From a virus, in IMG/VR virus record IMGVR_UViG_3300027996_000045, positions 1 to 54,744 of that record: 54,744 bases of DNA, one strand, 5' to 3'. A program made the translations under genes and the position numbers. The notes beneath the pieces were generated by a model. It ran no database searches. It saw only the letters and a list, made by a program, of their open reading frames with translations, and had not been told where the DNA came from. Shown here one piece after another: positions 15,804 through 22,593 of the stretch. The first letter of the stretch is position 1; every line of letters starts with the position of its first letter.

Positions 15804-17915
15804 TTATTGCTCCGAAGACGCCCTCACGTACCAGGTCTCTCGTCCAGGGCCTGTTTCGCTTTTCAAGCGCTTCTTTTCGAGTCCAATGCGGCGAAGTATT
15901 TTCCCAATGCGCATCTGGTCGCTCCGTGTCACGCGGCCCATCTCGATGCCGAGCGCTTGCGTGAACACGTCTTCAACCCTCATTTTCTGCCTTGAGCCAG
16001 CCCATCGCTTCACAACCGTCTCCCAGACGTCCTCGTCGAACCGCTCCTCTTGGTGCACGCTGAACATTCGGGCAAAGCGCTGGTCTGGCCACCAGACCTC
16101 TCCAGACTCAAACCGAGCAACCGCTTCGGCCCATATCTGATACCGGTCTCGCTTCAGTGCTTCCCTGTCGATGAACTGCCCCTCTACCGCAACTTGAACT
16201 GGCCAGAACCGCCGGCCCCCTGTTGGGTCAGTCAGCCAGCTTTTCTCGTTCGTTGTTGCGACGATGACGCACTGCCTTGGAAACCTCACCACCTTGCGTG
16301 CGTAGCTCGGGCGGTACTCGTCCCAGCATTGGGTGATGAAAGACTTGATCCTCGTCTCTGCTGCACCCCTAAACGAGTCCAACTCGGCGACCTCGATGCC
16401 CCACTTGCCGCGCATAACCATCAGCGCATCCTTCTGCCGAATGTCTGGCAGAGAATCCAGAAACCAGTCACGGCCGAAAAGCATAGACATCGAGCTGCTC
16501 TTGCCGGCTCCCTGTCCGCCTTCTAAGACGAGCACATGGTCTGCTTTGACTCCAGGCCTCATAATTCGAGCAACGGCGCTCACAAGCCACGCACGCCCCA
16601 CCTCGGCCGTATATTCGCTCTGCTCTGCACCCAGGTAAGTCGACAGCCACTTGTCTAGTCGAATGGTGCCGTCCCACTTCAAGCTTTGTAGCCAGTCGCG
16701 AACTGGGTGGAACTCGTTATTTCTAGATACAGCATCGATGGCAAGCCACAGGCCGTCTCGTGTGAACTTTACGCCCTCGTGCTTGTGAGCCAGCCACTGC
16801 TGAACATATAGAACATGATCGTCTCGAAGCACGCCAAGGTCCGGTCTGCGATAGCTTGCAGCGATTAAAGGGGGCTGCTTGACCCACAGCGTTTCGGACA
16901 TGAACGAGTCATACGCAAGAGTACCTTTCCAGTCTGGGTGGTTGCTCAATATGACCACCGCGTTGCCTGGGTGACCAGTCAGCTTTCCTCTTCTGTTGTG
17001 GACGAGGGCTGTCTTCCACTCCTCTGATGGGTCATCCCCCTCTTTCCCGTCCTGTATCCACTGACCCAGTACTGGATCAGCAGGCTCGTACCTGCTGATA
17101 GACCATGCAATTTTCTTCACCTCGTCGTCGTCGAGAGGCGGCCTGCATCGCTGGGCGTTCTGAACAAGTAGAGCTGCTTCAATGGACTCACGGCTGAGCC
17201 CACGCCGACGCATCGTACCAGCGAGGGAGCTTAGTGCTACATTTCGTCGCTCGCCGATGAATGCGTTGAGCATCATTGGGTCGGGGTCGCTTGTGTCCCT
17301 TCTTGACCCTCCGCCCTTCTTGGCCTGCTCGCATAGCCTGAATAGCCACTCTGGAGCTTCGGTAACGTGGCCTTCGCCTTCTGCTACCTCAACCAACCCT
17401 TCCCAGTCGTAATGGTTTCCGCTCTTGTGACGACTTGGTGGAGCTACCACGTACCCGCCGTCACCTCGGACATCAAGCCCATCGGCAACCACCGATACGC
17501 TGCATGAAACGGCGCTCGGAACAGAGAAATAATGGTGGGAGCCTCCCCCGCCCGTCTTTACGCTGATGGTCTCAGCCCACTCCGGGTTCTCCATTAATTC
17601 AGCTAGGCTCTCGTCGCCGCCCTTGTCTGTGTCGACATCGAGGACCATGAGCCCGCCGCCTGTTCGGATGGCTATGTTGGACATGGGCCACTGTCTTATC
17701 CATTTCCTGACAGTATCCTCGTCAGTAGTGGCTCCCTTAAACCCGTCAGGCAGGCGAGGGTGTTTACCGGCCGCAGAGCAGTTGGTTTTCCCGCACGTGC
17801 ACCTTCCAGCCCAAACCGTGTGAAGGGGAAACACGCTCCAACCTCGCTGGATATATCCCAGCGCGCTTTCTAGCACTGCAGCTGCGTGAGCTGCAGCCAG
17901 GTCTGTCTCACCCAT
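15804..17915 (-). CDS. PrimPol-VirE-type primase/helicase replicase
   Basis: The product is 703 aa from MGETDLAAAH, preceded by AGGGAG; a GTG 15 bases upstream is an alternative. N-terminal ~220 residues: a bifunctional primase/polymerase domain with a zinc motif (CTCGKTNC...GKHP, Cys39/41/46, His52), catalytic DVD (93-95) and GGSHHYF. Residues ~380-650: a VirE/D5-type superfamily-3-like ATPase with Walker A GGQGAGKS (~465-472), EVAELDSF and ATTNEKSWLTDPTGGRRFW. It would prime and unwind at the phage origin. No DNA polymerase follows, so host polymerase is probably used. Confidence 0.85.
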   Translation of the reverse strand: MGETDLAAAHAAAVLESALGYIQRGWSVFPLHTVWAGRCTCGKTNCSAAGKHPRLPDGFKGATTDEDTVRKWIRQWPMSNIAIRTGGGLMVLDVDTDKGGDESLAELMENPEWAETISVKTGGGGSHHYFSVPSAVSCSVSVVADGLDVRGDGGYVVAPPSRHKSGNHYDWEGLVEVAEGEGHVTEAPEWLFRLCEQAKKGGGSRRDTSDPDPMMLNAFIGERRNVALSSLAGTMRRRGLSRESIEAALLVQNAQRCRPPLDDDEVKKIAWSISRYEPADPVLGQWIQDGKEGDDPSEEWKTALVHNRRGKLTGHPGNAVVILSNHPDWKGTLAYDSFMSETLWVKQPPLIAASYRRPDLGVLRDDHVLYVQQWLAHKHEGVKFTRDGLWLAIDAVSRNNEFHPVRDWLQSLKWDGTIRLDKWLSTYLGAEQSEYTAEVGRAWLVSAVARIMRPGVKADHVLVLEGGQGAGKSSSMSMLFGRDWFLDSLPDIRQKDALMVMRGKWGIEVAELDSFRGAAETRIKSFITQCWDEYRPSYARKVVRFPRQCVIVATTNEKSWLTDPTGGRRFWPVQVAVEGQFIDREALKRDRYQIWAEAVARFESGEVWWPDQRFARMFSVHQEERFDEDVWETVVKRWAGSRQKMRVEDVFTQALGIEMGRVTRSDQMRIGKILRRIGLEKKRLKSETGPGRETWYVRASSEQ

Positions 17916-18078
17916 GTTTCTCCCTACCACAAATGTCTTCCCATGCGCGCTCTAGCGCCCATCTTACTGCAGGCAAGACGCTGTCTGGCTTTTCTAGCCA
18001 TCGTTGCACAGTTCGCACGCTGCAACCAACGGTTGCTGCAAGCATCGCTTTCTCGGATTCGCTCATCCCATCATTCAT
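17908..18078 (-). CDS. Short HTH (Cro-like) protein
   Basis: A 56-codon frame, MNDGMSESEKAMLAATVG onward, contains a clear helix-turn-helix (TVGCSVRTVQRWLEKPDS) and ends inside the first codons of the replicase gene (overlap of 8 bases). A 17-bp imperfect palindrome covers its start codon. The size and HTH match small phage repressors or Cro-like proteins; an ATG at 18066 is an alternative start. Confidence 0.6.
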   Translation of the reverse strand: MNDGMSESEKAMLAATVGCSVRTVQRWLEKPDSVLPAVRWALERAWEDICGREKHG

Positions 18079-18094
18079 GTCAGATTGTCCGACA
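18078..18094 (-). promoter_or_regulatory. Operator-like palindrome at HTH gene start
   Basis: TGTCGGACAATCTGACA on the minus strand matches its own reverse complement at 12 of 17 positions, with perfect TGTC/GACA ends. A TTGACA hexamer lies 4-9 bases upstream (18098-18103). The palindrome's last base is the A of the start codon of the HTH gene, so the HTH protein may regulate itself and the replicase. Confidence 0.4.
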
Positions 18095-18137
18095 TTTTGT
18101 CAATGCAATATTGTGTGCTCCTTAGCGTTTTCATGGC

Positions 18138-18374
18138 TTATTCTCCCAGCTGCTTCTTCTTCGCAGCGCACCACTGCGCCATCGAGTTTGCGCGGTGCAT
18201 CTCTTCAAGCGTCTTTGACACGTGTCCGCCAATCTTTTGCAGGCATTTGAGCAGCTCAGGGTACGAGCCGGGGTGCTCACCGAATGTTTTCTGGAAATCC
18301 GTCAGCCACAAGTCGCGCATCTCGCGCTTCATTGTCTCAAGCTGTGCAATTCTCTCCTCGAACGGATACCTCAT
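18138..18374 (-). CDS. Small helical protein (unrecognised)
   Basis: The 78 aa product starts MRYPFEERIAQLETMKREM and is mostly charged helix. The ATG overlaps the previous TGA (ATGA). No motif recognised; one of a run of coupled small early genes. Confidence 0.55.
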   Translation of the reverse strand: MRYPFEERIAQLETMKREMRDLWLTDFQKTFGEHPGSYPELLKCLQKIGGHVSKTLEEMHRANSMAQWCAAKKKQLGE

Positions 18375-18640
18375 GCTGCCTCCTTCAGATAACGCTGTAT
18401 AGCCAATATATACTCGCTGCGCTCCAGCTCGGCCTGGAAGTGCCTCACTTTCTCAAACTCGTCGTGCTCGTCGCTGCCGTCGAGTACGCTCTGAGGCACC
18501 AGCACGCTCGTGTCGACGTGGTGCCCTGTGATCGTAAACTCCCAGACTTTGCAGGTTGCTGCGCTCCACAGGAAGCGCCTGCGCTCGACACGTAACCGTA
18601 TCAGTTGGCCTACGCTGCTGACCCAGATGCTACGATGCAT
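18371..18640 (-). CDS. Small early protein (unrecognised)
   Basis: The product is 89 aa from MHRSIWVSSVGQ; longer forms would run deep into the upstream gene, whereas this start overlaps it by 11 bases. The N-terminal half looks beta-rich and basic, the C-terminal half helical (EFEKVRHFQAELERSEYI). Function unknown. Confidence 0.5.
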   Translation of the reverse strand: MHRSIWVSSVGQLIRLRVERRRFLWSAATCKVWEFTITGHHVDTSVLVPQSVLDGSDEHDEFEKVRHFQAELERSEYILAIQRYLKEAA

Positions 18641-19043
18641 TGCACAGCTCCCGCGCTGTTTCGAGCCAGTCAAGCTGGTCCTCAATTGTGGACTGCTCGT
18701 CCGTGCCTCCGGGGGAGCCGTCAAGCAGCTCCTCCAGCACTTTGATGCGACCATCGACGCTCAGGTTGTCGAACCACGCGCGCAGCGCAGCCCAGCACTC
18801 GTCTCCGGTGAGCTTGACGCGGCCTTTGTTAATTGGCTCGCTGTGGTGGGCGTGCGAGTCGCAGCCACTGCCCGCGTCTGCAACGCAGCTGCCGTACTCG
18901 TAGAACGTGGCGTCCACGCCATCGCCAGTGACCCAGAACTGCCAGAGGCTGAACCCCCAGTCGTCCTCGCTCTCCAGGTGGTAGAGGTGGGCCATCTCGA
19001 CCCGGAGGTTGAGTTCTTTGTCGACGCTTTGAATGTAGATCAT
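18630..19043 (-). CDS. Acidic early protein (unrecognised)
   Basis: The 137 aa product (MIYIQSVDKELNLRVEMAH) is acidic, with a beta-rich first half, several Cys/His residues (CVADAGSGCDSHAHH) and a helical C-terminus (KVLEELLDG). The start overlaps the previous TGA. Acidic small early proteins are often host-enzyme inhibitors, but nothing here shows that. Confidence 0.55.
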   Translation of the reverse strand: MIYIQSVDKELNLRVEMAHLYHLESEDDWGFSLWQFWVTGDGVDATFYEYGSCVADAGSGCDSHAHHSEPINKGRVKLTGDECWAALRAWFDNLSVDGRIKVLEELLDGSPGGTDEQSTIEDQLDWLETARELCNAS

Positions 19044-19255
19044 GCTGCCTCCTCCTCTTTGATCATGCGCTTGGCCTCAGCCACGCTGGTCGGCCACCCC
19101 ATCGGCGACATGGTCGCGGTGTCCACCAGCGGCCCATCGACGCGGTAAAGCGTTACGGTCGCGCGGTAGCTGCGGTTGAAACACCGGCGAAACACGTCGC
19201 GGCTGGTGTTGGTCTCGGTGATGGTGTGGCCTTTGTAACTCGTGATCGTGCTCAT
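19040..19255 (-). CDS. Small early protein (unrecognised)
   Basis: The 71 aa product (MSTITSYKGHTITETN) is beta-rich then helical (SVAEAKRMIKEEEAA). The pattern of an initial YKGHTI hairpin with a final SVAEAK-x-x-I helix is common in small phage proteins of unknown function. Coupled to the next gene by ATGA. Confidence 0.55.
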   Translation of the reverse strand: MSTITSYKGHTITETNTSRDVFRRCFNRSYRATVTLYRVDGPLVDTATMSPMGWPTSVAEAKRMIKEEEAA

Positions 19256-19324
19256 AGTCTTACTCCCTATACCTGCAATGTGTGTCTGTTATGATAACCG
19301 TCAAGGGGTTATCTTCAGAAAAAA

Positions 19325-20110
19325 TCAACCGGTGTCTAACATTGGGTCGATGTTAGCCAGTCGGCGCAGGACGCAGCCGATCACCATTGCGCACTGCGGG
19401 ACCACCGCATTGCCTAGCGCTCGGAGTCGGGCACGGTCCAGTCGCGTGCTAGTCCCATCATCCACTCCACAAACCGGGGGGCCAGATGCCCACCCTTCGT
19501 GTCGCCTGCTGTTGGCGTGGGCAGCAGGCCCCGTCGAGCTAGTGTGTGCAGTGACGGGGTGCCTTTGTGGGCGTACTCCGTCCGTCCGTCGCCGGGGTTG
19601 CCGTTGCCGCTCGTTCCGTACACCGACGCCGATGGTGTGGGCAACAATGAATACTCGCCGTCGCAGGTGCGGAGCGCCGACATCTGACGCCGCAATTGGG
19701 ATCGGTAGCGTTTCGTACCCGAGCTGTCCCAGCGACCCACGCACGGCATCAACCCAGCGCTTGGCTCCGCTTGCGACGTTTTCAACGACAACCCAACTTG
19801 GCCGTGCTTCGCCGACGAGTCGCTCGAACTCATACCAGAGGCCGCTTCGAGCACCAGCGAGGCCAGCTCCTCGGCCTGCGGCAGAAACGTCCTGGCAAGG
19901 GAATCCGCCGCAGATGAGGTCGGGGTTTTGTAGGTCTTGTCCTCTGGCATCTCGTATGTCCTCCAATTGCTTTGCTTCCGGCCAGTGCCGCCGGAGCACG
20001 GCTCGGCAGTACGGGTCCTGCTCAACTTGCACCACCGTGTGTCCGACACCAGCGGCCTCAAGCCCAAGCTCAAGGCCGCCGATGCCGCTGAATAGGCTGG
20101 CGATTCTCAC
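19325..20110 (-). CDS. dcm: C5 cytosine DNA methyltransferase
   Basis: I chose GTG at 20110 because it overlaps the upstream TGA (GTGA) and follows GGGAGAG; GTG at 20128 is an alternative. The 261 aa product has motif I SLFSGIGG, motif IV GGFPCQDVS (Cys72 nucleophile), motif VI ENV, motif VIII RRRVFIVA and motif X RALGNAVVP. The target-recognition region between VIII and X is short (~75 residues), so specificity cannot be read. It may protect phage DNA from host restriction. A second reading frame is used through most of its length (see 19414-19950). Confidence 0.88.
   Translation of the reverse strand: MRIASLFSGIGGLELGLEAAGVGHTVVQVEQDPYCRAVLRRHWPEAKQLEDIRDARGQDLQNPDLICGGFPCQDVSAAGRGAGLAGARSGLWYEFERLVGEARPSWVVVENVASGAKRWVDAVRGSLGQLGYETLPIPIAASDVGAPHLRRRVFIVAHTIGVGVRNERQRQPRRRTDGVRPQRHPVTAHTSSTGPAAHANSRRHEGWASGPPVCGVDDGTSTRLDRARLRALGNAVVPQCAMVIGCVLRRLANIDPMLDTG
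19414..19950 (-). CDS. Overlapping-frame protein inside methyltransferase gene
   Basis: A 178-aa frame lies wholly within the methyltransferase gene on the same strand. Its ATG (19950) follows GGAGG with 9-base spacing. The product contains two LLPTP blocks (SLLPTPSASVYG and GLLPTPTAGDTKGG) and ends with HLAPRFVEWMMGLARDWT. I recognise this PTPTA-x-D ... P-x-F-V-E-W-x-M-G-x-x-x-x-W-T pattern from proteins seen beside or within phage C5 methyltransferase genes. It is not a random shadow. Function unknown; a partner or specificity factor of the methylase is one possibility. Confidence 0.6.
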   Translation of the reverse strand: MPEDKTYKTPTSSAADSLARTFLPQAEELASLVLEAASGMSSSDSSAKHGQVGLSLKTSQAEPSAGLMPCVGRWDSSGTKRYRSQLRRQMSALRTCDGEYSLLPTPSASVYGTSGNGNPGDGRTEYAHKGTPSLHTLARRGLLPTPTAGDTKGGHLAPRFVEWMMGLARDWTVPDSER

Positions 20111-20493
20111 GCGCACTCTCCCGTGCACTGCATCCCCAGCACCTCAAGCAGAGCCTGCAGGCGCACTGTGAACCGCGCCACGGCTTGCTCGCTGCAGTGA
20201 CACTCAGACGGGCGCAGCCGGCCCGCCATCCCGCAGGGGCAGCCCCATGTGCGGACGACCAGCGCTCGCGGCGGCAGGTCATTCATCACGCGGGCCATCG
20301 TGTCGACAGCTTGCATTGAGAAGCTCTCCAGCTCGTCGAGAAGCAGTACGCCGTCTTCGGCCATCTCCGCTTGCTCAGCGCACGCTAGCGCCCCGCAGGA
20401 GTGGTGAGGGGCGCGCATGGCCACGCCCTCTCGCTCTGCGATAGCGCAGGCGGTGATGCCTGCGCCAGCTCCGTTGATAAGGATCTTCTTCAT
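20107..20493 (-). CDS. Miniature ComM/YifB-like (Mg-chelatase) AAA+ protein
   Basis: The 128 aa product starts at the ATG overlapping a 30-codon gene (ATGA). It carries the core of the ComM/YifB branch: MRAPHHSCGAL, Walker B DGVLLLDELESFSMQ, then CPCGMAGRLRPSECHCS followed by ARFTVRLQ, equal in order to RAPHHS, GVLFLDEL and NPCPCG...C-x-C in the full ~500-aa ATPases. The expected P-loop is replaced by GAGAGITACA without lysine, and the Lon-like N-terminal and C-terminal domains are absent. It may bind a host ComM-like helicase or act in trans. Confidence 0.65.
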   Translation of the reverse strand: MKKILINGAGAGITACAIAEREGVAMRAPHHSCGALACAEQAEMAEDGVLLLDELESFSMQAVDTMARVMNDLPPRALVVRTWGCPCGMAGRLRPSECHCSEQAVARFTVRLQALLEVLGMQCTGECA

Positions 20494-20582
20494 CGGTTCA
20501 GCCATTCGTCGAAGGTTACGTATGGAAGCCCCAGGTCTTGCATTGCTCTCACGTAGTTGTCGTAGCGGTCTTCAAGTGTCAT
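20490..20582 (-). CDS. 30-aa micro-protein
   Basis: A 30-codon frame, MTLEDRYDNYVRAMQDLGLP then YVTFDEWLNR, has AGGAG at good distance upstream and ends with a TGA overlapping the ATG of the ComM-like gene. It reads as a compact helical peptide. It may mainly couple translation or be a true micro-protein. Confidence 0.45.
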   Translation of the reverse strand: MTLEDRYDNYVRAMQDLGLPYVTFDEWLNR

Positions 20583-20597
20583 GTCTTGTATCTCCTA

Positions 20598-20801
20598 TTA
20601 ACCCAAGGCGGGAATCTCTCGGGTGGTGGGTAGCTTTTTGAACGCTTCAGCCTCATCTTCGGTTTGTTTGTCCATATATTTAATCCTCTCAAAGGCACCA
20701 TCTTCATACTCAATGACCCAGGTCGTAGAGAATCCATACACATAATCCTTGATCGCGATTACTTTGATGTCGTGACGGGTGCGAAACTTTTCAACGTACA
20801 T
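20598..20801 (-). CDS. Small early protein (unrecognised)
   Basis: The product is 67 aa from MYVEKFRTRHDIKVIAI, chosen over a longer form because GGAGA precedes this ATG and it overlaps the previous gene by only 11 bases. Beta-rich centre (VIEYEDGAFERIKYM) with a helical end. Function unknown. Confidence 0.5.
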   Translation of the reverse strand: MYVEKFRTRHDIKVIAIKDYVYGFSTTWVIEYEDGAFERIKYMDKQTEDEAEAFKKLPTTREIPALG

Positions 20802-21021
20802 ATGGTGTCTCCCTAATCTCAAAAACGCCTGATGTGCTGGCGCCGCTGCAGTGAAGCTCGCGGGCGATGCGAAAGCGCTCGGCTTCCTCCAGCTCGTTAA
20901 TCCAAAAGAACTCAGAGATGCGGCAGCTGTCGATGACCTCTCCGTCACAGATAATGTCAATCGTTGCGCTGCCGCTCTCGCTCAGCTCCCCAGGTACCTG
21001 TCTCCAATCAATCTCTCTCAT
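20791..21021 (-). CDS. Small early protein (unrecognised)
   Basis: The 76 aa product (MREIDWRQVPGELSESG) has a beta region (ATIDIICDGEVIDSCRI) and an acidic helix (INELEEAERFRIARELHC). It is the first gene after a 232-base gap, so a promoter may lie upstream, though no good -35/-10 pair was found. Confidence 0.5.
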   Translation of the reverse strand: MREIDWRQVPGELSESGSATIDIICDGEVIDSCRISEFFWINELEEAERFRIARELHCSGASTSGVFEIRETPYVR

Positions 21022-21135
21022 GACACCAAGTTAACGCCTCTCCAGCTATGCACAAGTGGGCAATGTCGTTTTTCTGAACATTAGTTGGAATGGGTGTGCG
21101 TAAGTGTCTGGAGTCCGTTGTCGCCTGCGCTGGCT

Positions 21136-21250
21136 GGCGTCTAACGTTGGTCGATGTTAGCTGGCGCTTGACAAAAGGTCCCGACCCGCCCGCTTGCGCA
21201 CCATTGCACTGCGCTGGGGGCCGGGATTGCACAAGCGAGTGCACCGGCCC
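21136..21250 (-). pseudogene. Possible relic of a second methyltransferase 3' end
   Basis: On the minus strand this stretch resembles the 3' end of the methyltransferase gene: a GCAAT...GCAGTGC-AATGGTG block corresponds to the motif-X codons (GNAVVPQ) and a CTAACATCGACC block corresponds to the codons for ANIDP. The reading frame is broken and the spacing is altered (46 versus 33 bases). It may be decayed duplicate DNA or a shared regulatory sequence. Confidence 0.3.
21141..21160. repeat. CTAAC-GTTAG inverted element, copy 2
   Basis: CTAACGT and ATGTTAG flank a 6-base centre. The same element with perfect 7-bp arms (CTAACAT / ATGTTAG) occurs at 19336-19356 within the methyltransferase 3' end. 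Could be an operator or part of a duplicated gene end. Confidence 0.4.
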
Positions 21251-21253
21251 CGG

Positions 21254-21475
21254 TCATAGCGGTCTCATGAAGTGCTCGCAAGTGACCTTTAGCGCGTCGA
21301 TCAAGTCCAGCGCCGTGTCGAACCGTGGCCAGAGGATGTTGCCCCTCTCCATGTGCACGATGTGCGTGCGCGGTATCCCCGCTTTATGGGCGAGGTTTTC
21401 TTGCGTCAGACCTTGGTGTTTGCGCTCTCTGCGGAGGTAGAGGCCGAAGAAATCTTCATCAGGCAAGGGCTTCAT
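21254..21475 (-). CDS. Xre-family HTH regulator
   Basis: The 73 aa product is almost entirely a Cro/C1-type HTH: FGLYLRRERKHQGLTQENLA, HKAGIPRTHIVHMERGN, then the fourth and fifth helices. Such proteins bind operators as dimers; with no cleavage domain it would be Cro-like. It is coupled by ATGA to the gene upstream and preceded by the promoter at 21775-21803. Confidence 0.75.
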   Translation of the reverse strand: MKPLPDEDFFGLYLRRERKHQGLTQENLAHKAGIPRTHIVHMERGNILWPRFDTALDLIDALKVTCEHFMRPL

Positions 21476-21747
21476 GCCGCCACCTCAACGTGAAACTCGG
21501 TCTCACGGCGGCACATTATCTCGCACAGCTCCTCCTCTTCGAGCCCGAGTGCTGAGTAGGCGTCAAGCTCCTCCCTTGTGTCGTTGTCTACAGCGGACAC
21601 GTCGCGCAGATTGTAGTCGTAGTCATACGCCACGCCGCTGTCGTCGCAGTACAGCGCCTCAGATACGAGCACAGCGTACACCGACAGCTCAGCAACGAAC
21701 TCCCCGTTGCAGGTGATGGTGATGTTTTTCTTGACGTTCTCTTCCAT
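21472..21747 (-). CDS. Acidic early protein (unrecognised)
   Basis: The 91 aa product (MEENVKKNITITCNGEF) is strongly acidic with a beta N-terminal half and a C-terminal helix (LEEEELCEIMCRRETEF). It is the first gene behind a good sigma70-like promoter and is preceded by an AGGAG ribosome site. Function unknown. Confidence 0.55.
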   Translation of the reverse strand: MEENVKKNITITCNGEFVAELSVYAVLVSEALYCDDSGVAYDYDYNLRDVSAVDNDTREELDAYSALGLEEEELCEIMCRRETEFHVEVAA

Positions 21748-21774
21748 AGCTTACTCCTTTTTGCTGACACCAAC

Positions 21775-21803
21775 AGTATGGTCACCCGGACATGTTGTGT
21801 CAA
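21775..21803 (-). promoter_or_regulatory. Sigma70-type promoter, leftward
   Basis: TTGACA (21803-21798) and CATACT (21780-21775) are separated by 17 bases on the minus strand, placing the transcription start about 20 bases upstream of the ATG at 21747. It would give an internal start for the early operon, driving the Xre gene and genes beyond. Confidence 0.6.
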
Positions 21804-21872
21804 CCACTCACGTGGCTTTTGTTGTCTTCACTGTATAGACGTCGCGAGCGGCGGGTATCTGACAGCGGTGGT

Positions 21873-22082
21873 TTATTTTTTCGCGTCAAACCACTCTGCG
21901 TCGAGATGCTGGACCCATATGTCCAAGCATTTCTTGCACTTAACAGACTTGTAGCTGGGTGAGACCTTGGTCCCTTTGCCGCATAGACTGACGGCGGGCT
22001 TGTCTTGCCGGTCTCTGCCGACGGCTCTGTGGTAGCCGTCTTTCCACACCCAGAGGTTCATCGCGTGCGTGACCTCAGGCAT
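21873..22082 (-). CDS. Small putative zinc-binding protein
   Basis: The 69 aa product starts MPEVTHAMNLWVWKDGYH. It has LCGKG and VKCKKCLDIW, a spaced C...CxxC arrangement with a nearby His, as in the small zinc-ribbon proteins frequent in phages. The start overlaps the previous stop and follows AGGTGG. Function unknown. Confidence 0.5.
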   Translation of the reverse strand: MPEVTHAMNLWVWKDGYHRAVGRDRQDKPAVSLCGKGTKVSPSYKSVKCKKCLDIWVQHLDAEWFDAKK

Positions 22083-22338
22083 CAAACCACCTGATGGGCT
22101 GGTAAAGGTCGTCTTTTATCCAGACGGGCTCTGTGAGTGCCTCGCCAAGCTTGGTTGGGCGCACCGTCCTGCGCACGCCCTTGTCCCACTTGACGAGGCC
22201 TTTGCTCCTGAGTCGGCGCACCGCTTCAGTGGCCGCAGTAGGGCGGACCTTCGCCTCCCTCGCCAGCTCCCGCACTGCGCAGTTCTGCAGGCGCACGATG
22301 ATCATCAGGTATTGCATCTGTCTCTCTGTTATTTGCAT
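22075..22338 (-). CDS. Winged-helix (MarR-like) regulator
   Basis: The product is 87 aa from MQITERQMQYLMIIV. It is a winged helix: CAVRELAREAKVRPTAATEA, VRRLRSKGLVKWDKGVRRT (recognition helix and wing). A longer form starting 45 bases upstream is possible. Likely DNA-binding regulator of the early operon. Confidence 0.6.
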   Translation of the reverse strand: MQITERQMQYLMIIVRLQNCAVRELAREAKVRPTAATEAVRRLRSKGLVKWDKGVRRTVRPTKLGEALTEPVWIKDDLYQPIRWFDA

Positions 22339-22417
22339 CGACGAGGCCCCAACACATAACACACATGGCAATAGCGCATGCAAGAAAGAGGACAGCAGAT
22401 ATCACTTCCTTAAGCAC
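22226..22417 (-). CDS. Possible small membrane protein
   Basis: A GTG at 22417 overlaps the upstream TAA and opens a 63-aa frame with one clear membrane helix (VISAVLFLACAIAMCVMCWG). It overlaps the winged-helix gene by 113 bases in another frame, so the C-terminal half may be a shadow. Offered as a tentative gene because of the hydrophobic segment and start coupling. Confidence 0.3.
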   Translation of the reverse strand: MLKEVISAVLFLACAIAMCVMCWGLVDANNRETDAIPDDHRAPAELRSAGAGEGGEGPPYCGH

Positions 22418-22592
22418 GACCGCGCCTTGCCATCTCCGCGCCAATATACACCAGCGCATCTGCTAGCTCTTCTGCCAGCTCCATCAGAAAGTCCCTTTTG
22501 TCGTCCTTGAGTTCGAGCGGACCATACTCTCGCCGGCCTTGGTCTAGGCGCTCTTTGATGAACTTGAGCACCCGCTCCTCGTCTCGGCTCAT
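22410..22592 (-). CDS. Short MazG-like/helical protein
   Basis: The 60 aa product (MSRDEERVLKFIKERLDQGR) contains EYGPLEL followed by RDFLMELAEELADALVYIGA. The second part recalls the E-x-x-E/E-x-x-D metal-binding helices of phage MazG-like pyrophosphohydrolases but is very short. GAGGATC precedes the chosen ATG. Confidence 0.45.
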   Translation of the reverse strand: MSRDEERVLKFIKERLDQGRREYGPLELKDDKRDFLMELAEELADALVYIGAEMARRGRA

Positions 22593-22593
22593 C

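Noticed and set aside
19242-20171. 309-codon plus-strand frame opposite the methyltransferase
   Set aside because: It is antisense to a gene with all methyltransferase motifs, has no recognised motif, and its composition reflects the opposite strand.
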